The translations under genes and the position numbers were made by a program. Below the pieces are notes generated by a model. That model did no database searches and had not been told where the DNA came from. It was given only the letters and a program-made list of their open reading frames with translations. This document shows, piece after piece, positions 54,474 through 64,000 of a DNA stretch of 64,000 bases (within the stretch, counting starts at the first letter, position 1; every line of letters starts with the position of its first letter). Source of the stretch: Luteirhabdus salina (GTDB lineage: Bacteria; Bacteroidota; Bacteroidia; Flavobacteriales; Flavobacteriaceae); the NCBI GenBank assembly GCA_025384855.1, contig JALAHT010000001.1:997064-1061063 (forward strand). The letters run 5' to 3'.

Positions 54474-55523
54474 TTACACATCATCGTAATCCACCACGAT
54501 GGTCGGTGTAGAGGGGTGCGACTGACAGGTAAGAATAAAGCCTTCGGCCAATTCCTCGTCGGTTAAGATTTGGTTTTTACGCATTTCCACCTTCCCCTCC
54601 TTCAACCGAGCGATACAGGTGCTGCAAATACCACCTTGGCAGGAATAGGGCGGATCTAAATTGGCTTTCATCGCTGCTTCCAATACGGAAGTATCTTGCG
54701 ACATGGTAAAGGTTTCGGTTTCTTCATCTAAAATTACGGTCACTTGCGTCATACCATCATGGGTTTCGGTTAAAAGTCCTTCTTCCGAAGTAGTAAACAG
54801 TTCGAAAAAGATTTGCTTTTCATTATAACCACTTTCCTTTAATACCGAGGATACGGTATCGATCATCGGTTCGGGACCACACAGATAAAAAGCATCAAAT
54901 TTCCGGTCGCCAAACTTGTTCTTCAACAAATAGTTTACTGTACTTCGCTCGATACGTCCGAACATGGCCTCACCTTCCTGCTTTCGACTATAGATGAATT
55001 CAATATAGAATCGATCACTGTATTGTTCCAATAGTTGAAGCAATTCGGAATGAAACATGGTTTCTTCTAAATTCCGGTTGCCGTATGCCAATACTACCCT
55101 GGATTGTGTTTCCTTCTCAAGGATAGTGGTAATGAGTGATAGCACAGGCGTAATACCGCTTCCCGCAGCAAAAAAGGCATAGTCTCTTTTTGTTGAAGTA
55201 TTCGGTTCTATTACAAAATGTCCTTGTGGAGGCATCACTTGAAGCGTGTCGCCTACCTGCAAAGTTTCATTGGCAAATACGGAAAAGGTTCCGGTTGCTA
55301 CCTTCTTCACTCCAACCTTCAGCAAACCAGTATTAGGAGTACAGCAAATTGAATACGCTCTACGCACCTCTTCGCCATTTAACTCATGTTTGATAGTGAT
55401 ATACTGACCGGCCTTAAATTGAAATTCGACTTGCAGGTTTTCGGGTATTTCAAAGGAAATGGAAACAGCATTAGGCGTTTCGCGCTTAATATCTGAAACG
55501 GTAAGCGGATAGAACTTGGACAT
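54474..55523 (-). CDS. PaaE-type ferredoxin-fused NAD(P)H oxidoreductase
   Basis: A 349-aa flavoprotein with an N-terminal FAD domain (RRAYSICCTPN motif), an NAD(P) domain (AAGSGITPVLSLI and YLCGPEPMID) and a C-terminal plant-type 2Fe-2S domain (cysteines in PPYSCQGGICSTCIA and the later LTCQSH). This is the layout of phenylacetyl-CoA epoxidase reductase PaaE. No other paa genes are near, so it may serve another oxygenase, such as the AlkB-type enzyme or a desaturase. Confidence 0.9.
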   Translation of the reverse strand: MSKFYPLTVSDIKRETPNAVSISFEIPENLQVEFQFKAGQYITIKHELNGEEVRRAYSICCTPNTGLLKVGVKKVATGTFSVFANETLQVGDTLQVMPPQGHFVIEPNTSTKRDYAFFAAGSGITPVLSLITTILEKETQSRVVLAYGNRNLEETMFHSELLQLLEQYSDRFYIEFIYSRKQEGEAMFGRIERSTVNYLLKNKFGDRKFDAFYLCGPEPMIDTVSSVLKESGYNEKQIFFELFTTSEEGLLTETHDGMTQVTVILDEETETFTMSQDTSVLEAAMKANLDPPYSCQGGICSTCIARLKEGKVEMRKNQILTDEELAEGFILTCQSHPSTPTIVVDYDDV

Positions 55524-55686
55524 ACACTCAATTTTTGTCGCAAAAATAAGGATTCCCGCTCTTTTGAAACATTGTTATTCCAAATTCTATCCCTTTACAA
55601 ACCTGTTCTATACGTAAATTCAGAAGCAATTCCACGCTATTCCCAAAAAGAACCTTATTTTTACCACATTAATCTAGACAATACAT

Positions 55687-55709
55687 ACTAAAACCTCAGG
55701 TTTTTAGTT
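55687..55709 (+). other. hairpin in the leader of the sprE/porW gene
   Basis: ACTAAAACC 55687-55695 and GGTTTTTAGT 55699-55708 pair with one bulged T around a short TCA loop, about 30 nt before the TTG start. A leader hairpin or weak terminator is possible. The role is unknown. Confidence 0.3.
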
Positions 55710-55738
55710 ACTATAGCACAGCAAAAATTCAGAATACA

Positions 55739-58303
55739 TTGAAGGTTTTTTACAGAAGTATACTTTTCGTTTTGGTGGTTGGTGCCATTGCTGCGTGTTC
55801 CCGGAAAAAGAACACCTTTATGAGCCGCAATTATCACGCCGTTACCGCCGAATATAATGCATTATATAACGGGCAAGTTGCCTTTCAAGAAGGAAAACAG
55901 GAATTGGCCCAAACCTATCGCGACAACTTTTGGGAAATCCTACCAGTGGAGCGTATCCAGCTTGACGAGGAATCGCAAAATCCTGGTACTTCAGGAAATC
56001 CTAAGTTTGATCGCGCGGAAGAGAAAGCAGCCAAGGCCATTCAAAAGCATTCGGTGTATGTCGATGGAAAGGAATACAATCCTCAGATCGATGAGTCCTA
56101 CATGCTCTTAGGAAAAGCTCGCTATTACAGTCAGCGCTTTATTCCAGCATTAGACGCCTTCAACTTTATTTTGGATCGCTATCCTACCAGTAACAACATC
56201 AACAATGCGAAAATTTGGAAGGCAAAGTCATATATCCGATTGAGAAATGAGGAAGTGGCGCTTGAAAACCTTCAGGAAATCTTTGAAAAGGAACAGGAAG
56301 AACTAGAGGAAGAGGTTATCGCCGATGCTGCCGCTATTATGGCGCAAGCATATATCAATCTCGACTCCCTGCCAGAGGCGTTGCCATATATGAAAATGGC
56401 ATCTGAGAACGCTCAAGACAACGAACTGAAGGGGCGTTACCTGTATATTAAAGGACAGTTATACAATCGATTGGAACTGCGCGATAGCGCGAATATGGCG
56501 TTTGATGAGGTGATTGAACTAAATCGTAAGTCGCCACGCGTGTATATGATTAATGCATACATCGCCAAAGCACGAAATTTCGATTACGATAATGAGGATA
56601 AGGTAGCTTTCTTGGAATTGCTACGCGAATTGGAAGAAAATCGTGAAAACCGCCCGTTCTTGGATAAAATCTACAATCAGATCGGGGAGTATTATCGAAA
56701 CACCAAAAATATTGATACGGCCATCACCTATTACAACAAGTCGATTGCGGCCTTCACCAACGATCAGACCTTGCAGGCTCGAAACTATAAGACCTTAGCG
56801 GAAATTTATTTCGACAATGCCGAATATAAGGACGCAGGAGCTTACTACGACAGCACCCTGATGAATACTCCGGAAAATACGAGAGAGCACCGTCGCATTA
56901 CCAAAAAGCGTGAAAACTTAGACGATGTTATCAAATATGAGGATATAGCTATAAAAAATGACAGTATTCTTCGCCTTACCGCAATGAGTGAAGCCGACCG
57001 ACGCGCTTATTTTATTGAATATACTAATGAACTTCGCCAACAGGCTATCGAAGATTCCATTGCTCAAGCAAAAGAGGAGCAAGCAATTGCAAATAAGGAG
57101 TTCTATACCAAGGAGAGCAGCGGTAGGAATAAACCGGGCGGAGCATTCTATTTTTATAATCCTACGACCGTCGCATACGGACTTCAGGAGTTTAAGAATA
57201 TATGGGGCAATAGAAAGCTGGAAGACAATTGGCGTCGTTCCAGTAAGAAAACCATCAGCATTGATGAGGCTGAAGAAGAAGTGGCAAGCGCTCCTATTTC
57301 GGAAGATGCACGCTTCAACCCAGATACGTATTTGGAAAAAATTCCAACCGAGCAAACGGTCATCGATAGTCTGGCGAAAGATCGAAACTTTGCATATTAC
57401 CAACTCGGACTTATCTACAAGGAAAAATTCAAGGAACCGGAATTGGCGAGCAACCGTTTGGAAAAACTGTTGACCTTCAATCCAGAGGAACGATTGGTGT
57501 TGCCTTCAAAATATAATCTGTTCAAGATTTATGAAGAAACCAATAAGCCTACCTTGGCGGAGAAGTATAAAAATGATATTCTGACCAATCATGCCGATTC
57601 CCGCTACGCGGAAATTCTTCGAAATCCGAATACGGCCCTAGCGAATGATGAATCGAGTCCCGAATATAAATACAATCAGTTGTACAAGAAATTCGAAGCA
57701 GCGGAATACGAAGAGGTAATCTTAAAAAGTGATGAATATATTACCTTATATAATGGTACCGACATGGTGCCTAAGTTCGAAATGCTAAAAGCAACGGCCT
57801 TGGGTCGCCAAAAAGGATTCGAAGCGTATAAGGAAGCGTTGAATTATGTTGCATTGAACTACCCAAGTTCGAAGGAAGGAAAACAGGCAGAGGAAATTTA
57901 TGCGCAGAACCTTCCACAGTTAGCGCAAAAGGAATTTATTCCGAATGAAGCGAGCGAGAAGTGGAACGTAGCCTATCATTTCGCTATCGAAAATGAGGCG
58001 GAAGCGCAGGCCTTAAAGGAGAAGCTGGATGAAGCCATTGCAGATTATAATTATACCAATATGAGCACTTCGGTGGATTATTACGATCCTTCAACTAGGT
58101 TGGTAGTAATTCATGGCCTCAATACCAAAATGGGCGGACGCGGTTTCGCTGAGGTGTTGAAGGAAAACAAGAAATACAAGATCAACAAACCATTTTTCGA
58201 GATTTCTTCCGAGAATTACAAAATTATTCAGGTGCATAAAAACCTTGAAGACTATTTAAATCGCGAATCGACTACGGAAGAAGTTGACAATCCCCAAAAA
58301 TAA
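55739..58303 (+). CDS. sprE: gliding motility / type IX secretion TPR lipoprotein, SprE/PorW family
   Basis: An 854-aa lipoprotein with a signal peptide and lipobox (IAAC, lipidated at C20), then many tetratricopeptide repeats. FMSRNYHAVTAEYNALYNGQVAFQEG and NFWEILPVERIQ match the first conserved block of SprE (Flavobacterium) and PorW (Porphyromonas). It is needed in those species for type IX secretion and gliding. TTG start chosen because it gives an ordinary signal peptide. It is followed by bactofilin and the ATP synthase genes. Confidence 0.9.
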   Translation: MKVFYRSILFVLVVGAIAACSRKKNTFMSRNYHAVTAEYNALYNGQVAFQEGKQELAQTYRDNFWEILPVERIQLDEESQNPGTSGNPKFDRAEEKAAKAIQKHSVYVDGKEYNPQIDESYMLLGKARYYSQRFIPALDAFNFILDRYPTSNNINNAKIWKAKSYIRLRNEEVALENLQEIFEKEQEELEEEVIADAAAIMAQAYINLDSLPEALPYMKMASENAQDNELKGRYLYIKGQLYNRLELRDSANMAFDEVIELNRKSPRVYMINAYIAKARNFDYDNEDKVAFLELLRELEENRENRPFLDKIYNQIGEYYRNTKNIDTAITYYNKSIAAFTNDQTLQARNYKTLAEIYFDNAEYKDAGAYYDSTLMNTPENTREHRRITKKRENLDDVIKYEDIAIKNDSILRLTAMSEADRRAYFIEYTNELRQQAIEDSIAQAKEEQAIANKEFYTKESSGRNKPGGAFYFYNPTTVAYGLQEFKNIWGNRKLEDNWRRSSKKTISIDEAEEEVASAPISEDARFNPDTYLEKIPTEQTVIDSLAKDRNFAYYQLGLIYKEKFKEPELASNRLEKLLTFNPEERLVLPSKYNLFKIYEETNKPTLAEKYKNDILTNHADSRYAEILRNPNTALANDESSPEYKYNQLYKKFEAAEYEEVILKSDEYITLYNGTDMVPKFEMLKATALGRQKGFEAYKEALNYVALNYPSSKEGKQAEEIYAQNLPQLAQKEFIPNEASEKWNVAYHFAIENEAEAQALKEKLDEAIADYNYTNMSTSVDYYDPSTRLVVIHGLNTKMGGRGFAEVLKENKKYKINKPFFEISSENYKIIQVHKNLEDYLNRESTTEEVDNPQK

Positions 58304-58310
58304 GCGCGTT

Positions 58311-58781
58311 ATGTTTTCAGACAAAAAAGACAGAGCAGAACAAGAAGCGACCGGATCCGGTCAGAACCGTATCAGCGAAGGAACTTTTATTAAGGGCGAT
58401 ATTTCCTCTAAAGGTTTTTTTCGAATTGATGGTACTATTGAAGGTAATGTAAAAACACCTTCTAAAGTAGTGCTGGGTAAAACGGGCAAGATCAATGGTA
58501 CCTTAACCTGCGAAAATGCAGATGTAGAAGGCACTTTTGAGGGTACGCTCGATATTTCGGGTACTCTAACGCTGAAGTCAACTGCCAACATTAACGGTGA
58601 AGTGGTCGTCGGTAAACTAGCCGTCGAACCGGGTGCAACCTTTAATGCATCTTGCCGTATGAAAGGTTCAGAAAAGAGCCTTCCAAAAAACACAGGCACT
58701 GCAGTCGAAAAAGAGGCCTCTAAAGGAACGCATTTCGACCGTCAGAAACGAGCTAAAAAGGCAGCCGAGCCATTTAAGTAA
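58311..58781 (+). CDS. bactofilin (polymer-forming cytoskeletal protein)
   Basis: A 156-aa bactofilin with the DUF583 beta-helix core. ISEGTFIKGDISSKGFFRIDGTIEGNVKTPSKVVLGKTGKINGTLT shows the repeating six-residue coil. The C-terminal tail is basic. Bactofilins polymerise into filaments that localise envelope enzymes. ATG 58311 was chosen over the TTG at 58284, which lies inside the sprE gene. The stop codon overlaps the atpZ start (TAATG), so the protein is coupled to the ATP synthase operon. Confidence 0.92.
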   Translation: MFSDKKDRAEQEATGSGQNRISEGTFIKGDISSKGFFRIDGTIEGNVKTPSKVVLGKTGKINGTLTCENADVEGTFEGTLDISGTLTLKSTANINGEVVVGKLAVEPGATFNASCRMKGSEKSLPKNTGTAVEKEASKGTHFDRQKRAKKAAEPFK

Positions 58782-58996
58782 TGGCCAATAACGGCAACAA
58801 TCTGAAACGTTGGGCAGTACTTTCGGCCATTGCAATCGAAATGGGCGTCATCATTTATCTTTTTGTAAGAGGAGGGCAATGGTTGGACGCCGAGTATAAC
58901 GATGGGGATAAAGGCTTCGTTATCGTAGGCACTTTATTAGGTGTTGGAATTTCACTTTTCCTCGTGGTACAGCAAACCAATCGCTTGAACAAATAG
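58781..58996 (+). CDS. atpZ: AtpZ/AtpI family protein
   Basis: A 71-aa membrane protein with two helices (about 10-30, 45-65). It belongs to the AtpZ/AtpI family that precedes F1Fo operons and helps assemble the c-ring or supply Mg2+. The WAVLSAIAIEMGVIIYLFVRGGQWLDAEY first helix is typical. The start codon overlaps the bactofilin stop codon. Confidence 0.88.
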   Translation: MANNGNNLKRWAVLSAIAIEMGVIIYLFVRGGQWLDAEYNDGDKGFVIVGTLLGVGISLFLVVQQTNRLNK

Positions 58997-58997
58997 G

Positions 58998-59414
58998 ATG
59001 CAGCAAACGATTCGCTTTTCAGGCATCATGCTTTTGGTGTTAGCCGTTACTTTTGGCGTTCACCTTACCGTATTGTTTTTATTAGAATTACCCTTATTTC
59101 AGCATAAAATAGTGCTGGCGTATATCGTAAATGTGGTGTTCGGAATACTGTTAGTAGCGGTACTACAATATTGGTTGTCTAGTACCTCGGCACAAACAGG
59201 CTTTATCTTTATGATAGGAAGCGGTGTAAAATTTCTGCTTTTCTTTCTGCTTTTCTATCCATCATACAATGCCGATGACAACATGGAAACTATCGAATTC
59301 GTTACTTTTTTCGTGCCCTATGCCATGTGTTTGATCGTGGAAGTAACCTTCCTTTCGAAACAGCTTAACAATCAATCGTATGACCCTCAGGAAGAGGGAG
59401 AGGAGCCGAATTAA
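58998..59414 (+). CDS. AtpI-like membrane protein (resembles DUF6168)
   Basis: A 138-aa protein with four predicted helices (about 7-28, 38-60, 66-90, 105-122) and a short acidic tail. It lies 1 bp after atpZ and before atpB, at the position where AtpI is often found in F-type operons. I recall similar flavobacterial proteins as DUF6168. The function is probably assembly of the Fo sector, by position. Confidence 0.75.
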   Translation: MQQTIRFSGIMLLVLAVTFGVHLTVLFLLELPLFQHKIVLAYIVNVVFGILLVAVLQYWLSSTSAQTGFIFMIGSGVKFLLFFLLFYPSYNADDNMETIEFVTFFVPYAMCLIVEVTFLSKQLNNQSYDPQEEGEEPN

Positions 59415-59446
59415 AATGCTTCCAAAAAAACAGGGAAATTTGTTTT

Positions 59447-59474
59447 TTGGTTTTGGGGAATAACCGTATTTTTG
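59447..59474 (+). promoter_or_regulatory. promoter of atpB
   Basis: TTG 59447-59449 and TATTTTTG 59467-59474, spacer 17 nt, fit the Bacteroidota consensus well. They lie before atpB and after the AtpI-like gene, so the operon can also be transcribed from here. An in-frame TTG at 59447 is part of the promoter, not a start codon. Confidence 0.6.
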
Positions 59475-59500
59475 CACCGATTTTTAAGGACACTATTACA

Positions 59501-60879
<1,379 letters not shown>

Positions 60880-60893
60880 CCGATCCTAACGGA

Positions 60894-60960
60894 CGTTCGT
60901 TGCAACGGTTGGTTGTTTCGAACGGCTACAAAACAGCCTGCCGGGTTTCGGCTCGGCAGG
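60894..60960 (+). other. pair of hairpins in the atpE-atpF gap
   Basis: CCTGCCG 60937-60943 pairs with CGGCAGG 60954-60960 around a 10-nt loop. Upstream, CGTTCG 60894-60899 can pair with CGAACG 60919-60924. Neither is followed by a T run. Hairpins at this place often stabilise the atpE message, whose product is needed in many copies. Confidence 0.45.
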
Positions 60961-61016
60961 TTAAAATTAAACAAAGCATAAACGTCCTTATTCCAGAAGG
61001 ACTCATTTAAATAGAT

Positions 61017-61517
61017 ATGGAAAAATTAGTAAATGACTTTTCTTTTGGCTTGTTTATCTGGCAAATCATCTTATTTCTGTTGTTGCTTTTCTTACTACGG
61101 AAGTATGCATGGAGACCCATCTTAAACGCGGTTAACGAACGCGAACAAGGTATTAAGGATGCATTGGCCTCTGCAGAGGATGCGCGTCGCGAAATGGAGA
61201 ACCTTCAGGCAGACAACGATAAGTTGCTGAAAGAAGCACGTGCCGAGCGCGATGCGATGATGAAGGAAGCTCGCGAGGTAAAGGCAAAAATGATTGCCGA
61301 CGCTAAGGAAGAAGCAAAAACGGAAGCGAATAAAATGATTACGCAGGCACAATCTGCTATTGAGAGCGAGAAGAAAGCGGCTATGGCAGAATTGAAGAGC
61401 CACGTTGCCGAACTTTCAGTTCAAATCGCAGAGAAGGTCGTAAAGAAAGAACTTTCTTCAGAGAAAGAGCAATTGCAATTGGTAGACTCCATGTTGGACG
61501 ATGCCAAATTAAACTAA
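61017..61517 (+). CDS. atpF: F1Fo ATP synthase subunit b
   Basis: The peripheral-stalk subunit, 166 aa. One N-terminal helix (about 8-28, LFIWQIILFLLLLFLLRKYAW) anchors a long charged coiled coil of the usual length. The coil includes the conserved AWRPILNAVNEREQGIKDALASAE. It lies after the 137-bp hairpin gap, 7 bp before atpH. Confidence 0.95.
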   Translation: MEKLVNDFSFGLFIWQIILFLLLLFLLRKYAWRPILNAVNEREQGIKDALASAEDARREMENLQADNDKLLKEARAERDAMMKEAREVKAKMIADAKEEAKTEANKMITQAQSAIESEKKAAMAELKSHVAELSVQIAEKVVKKELSSEKEQLQLVDSMLDDAKLN

Positions 61518-61524
61518 GCATTCC

Positions 61525-62061
61525 ATGAGTAATAGAGCAGCACAACGATATGCGAAAGCAGTTTTACAGCAAGCAGCGGAATCGAATTCCGAAAACTTGC
61601 TGTTTGGCGATATGCAATCGATACATGGTACGCTGGAAGAAAGCAAAGAGCTTCGCAATGTGTTGAACAGCCCGATTATTAAGGCTGACGACAAAAAGCA
61701 GGCCTTGTTGAAAATTTTCAGCAACCAAAGCGATACCACTAAGAACTTGATTCAATTATTAGTGAAAAACGAACGTACCGCCCTGCTCGGAGAAGTAGCA
61801 AAAAGCTATATTAACCTATACAATGAAGCCCAAGGCGTTCAGGTAGCAAAAGTCGTTACCGCGGTGCCTATTTCTTCCGATATCGAGAAGAAAGTTTTGG
61901 CGAAAGTAAAGGAATTGACAGGAAGCGATAACGTTACGCTTCATAATACAGTCGATGCATCCATCATCGGTGGATTCATCCTGCGTGTTGGCGATTTACA
62001 GTATAATGCTAGCATCGCAAACAAGTTGAATAGAATTAAACGAGAATTCACATTAAATTAG
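61525..62061 (+). CDS. atpH: F1Fo ATP synthase subunit delta
   Basis: The stator connection between F1 and the b subunit, 178 aa (the usual length). The N-terminal helical bundle begins RAAQRYAKAVLQQAAE. The C-terminal region ends VDASIIGGFILRVGDLQYNASIANKLNRIKREF, a typical delta ending. Cytoplasmic, follows atpF by 7 bp. Confidence 0.95.
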   Translation: MSNRAAQRYAKAVLQQAAESNSENLLFGDMQSIHGTLEESKELRNVLNSPIIKADDKKQALLKIFSNQSDTTKNLIQLLVKNERTALLGEVAKSYINLYNEAQGVQVAKVVTAVPISSDIEKKVLAKVKELTGSDNVTLHNTVDASIIGGFILRVGDLQYNASIANKLNRIKREFTLN

Positions 62062-62100
62062 GGTGAAGGCGAAAGCCGCACACCTCAAACCTAAATAAAA

Positions 62101-63678
<1,578 letters not shown>

Positions 63679-63952
63679 ATTCTGAAAGGTTAAAAGAAGC
63701 GAGATACTTTGAAATAGCAAGTCAATTATTGAAGTCGGGAACCAGCATTGGTGCGAGCGTTCGGGAAGCTCAACGAGCCGTAAGTTCGAAAGATTTCAAG
63801 AATAAACTTGAATAGCCCTTAAGGAAGCAGACGAAACTTCATTTTGGCTTGAAGTATTGGAAGAAACTGAAATTTTTGAAGTTCCGGGTACAATTAAAGA
63901 TAATTGTGAAGAACTGATAAAATTATTGGTAACGATAATTAAAAATTCATAA
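63679..63952 (+). pseudogene. decayed four-helix-bundle (S23/IVS type) gene
   Basis: Reading frame 3 from about 63675 gives SERLKEARYFEIASQLLKSG then TSIGASVREAQRAVSSKDFKN, which matches the S23 / 23S rRNA intervening sequence family (TIGR02436) from its second helix onward. Its first helix and start codon are missing. A stop at 63813 marks a one-base loss. The protein continues in frame 2 from 63812 as IALKEADETSFWLEVLEETE and ends at 63950-63952. The relic occupies the gap between atpA and atpG and has no functional start. Confidence 0.85.
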
Positions 63953-63975
63953 TTCTGAATTCTCAATTCATAATT
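63944..63975. repeat. short direct repeat after the four-helix-bundle relic
   Basis: AATTCATAATT occurs at 63944-63954 and again at 63965-63975, separated by CTGAATTCTC. This AT-rich repeat of about 21 bp sits between the relic's stop and the atpG start. Such AATTCTGAATT-like tracts are often found downstream of S23-type genes in Bacteroidota. Confidence 0.6.
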
Positions 63976-63983
63976 AACTAGAG

Positions 63984-64000
63984 ATGGCGAATTTAAAGGA
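63984..64000 (+). CDS. atpG: F1Fo ATP synthase subunit gamma, 3' end outside the window
   Basis: Only the first 17 bases are inside the window. They read ATG GCG AAT TTA AAG GA, giving MANLKE, the usual start of the gamma subunit MANLKEIRNRI. Position after atpA in an ATP synthase operon supports it. The relic and repeat lie between this start and atpA. Confidence 0.8.

Noticed and set aside
54474-55523. PaaE-type reductase as part of phenylacetate degradation.
   Set aside because: No paaABCD, paaK or related genes are close. The CapK-like gene at 48890 belongs to the polysaccharide locus, so a paa pathway is not supported.

Overview
This window is about 64 kb of a chromosome from a member of the Bacteroidota, almost certainly a marine-type Flavobacteriaceae. 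The evidence is family content: DUF4175, DUF4837, DUF4254, a SprE/PorW-like gliding and type IX secretion lipoprotein, an AtpZ-to-AtpG ATP synthase operon with a long AtpB, and GH3-family and DUF6909-like proteins. It is supported by many promoters of the Bacteroidota type (-7 box TAnnTTTG, sometimes with an upstream TTG) and by the lack of Shine-Dalgarno sites. Nearly everything is ordinary single-copy chromosomal DNA. I see no insertion sequence, prophage, CRISPR array or rRNA operon.

Layout. 1-4494: the 3' part of a CtpA-type S41 protease, a sterol-desaturase-family enzyme, a small basic protein and, on the minus strand, an rpiB-CDF-GNAT operon. 4495-5016: a 522-bp non-coding AT-rich stretch with seven TGTTGA-type repeats, a candidate replication origin. 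5017-16857: housekeeping genes (DUF2007, rnr, LysE-type exporter, tRNA-Cys, folB, glnS, gltX) with a YtxH/holin-like/small-protein trio, an SPFH protein, an outer-membrane barrel and an AlkB-type diiron hydroxylase. 16963-33366: DUF4175, ybeY, mnmG flanked by two perfect parS-like palindromes, a methyltransferase, holB, pgk, a MltD-type lytic transglycosylase, a DUF4837 lipoprotein, tatA, an M23 protein, GH3 and a DUF6909-like protein.

33381-50200 is a surface-polysaccharide locus. It holds rmlBACD (dTDP-L-rhamnose), a Wzz-like protein, a Wzx flippase, a sulfotransferase, two polymerase/ligase-type membrane proteins, three glycosyltransferases, ugd plus a UDP-glucuronate decarboxylase (UDP-xylose), the initiating phosphoglycosyltransferase, and a convergent CapK-like adenylate-forming enzyme. 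Together these can make, flip, polymerise and probably sulfate a rhamnose- and xylose- or glucuronate-containing glycan.

50266-64000 holds purD, small membrane proteins, DUF4254 with a GT9 glycosyltransferase, a PaaE-type reductase, sprE/porW, bactofilin, and the ATP synthase operon (atpZ, an AtpI-like gene, atpBEFHA, start of atpG). A decayed four-helix-bundle (S23-type) gene sits between atpA and atpG.

The most notable signals are the two parS-like sites and the DnaA-box-like cluster 16 kb away, which together suggest an origin-proximal location, and the gene relic lodged inside the ATP synthase operon. I did not find a convincing wholly new system. The polysaccharide locus and a few uncharacterised families are the main open functional questions.
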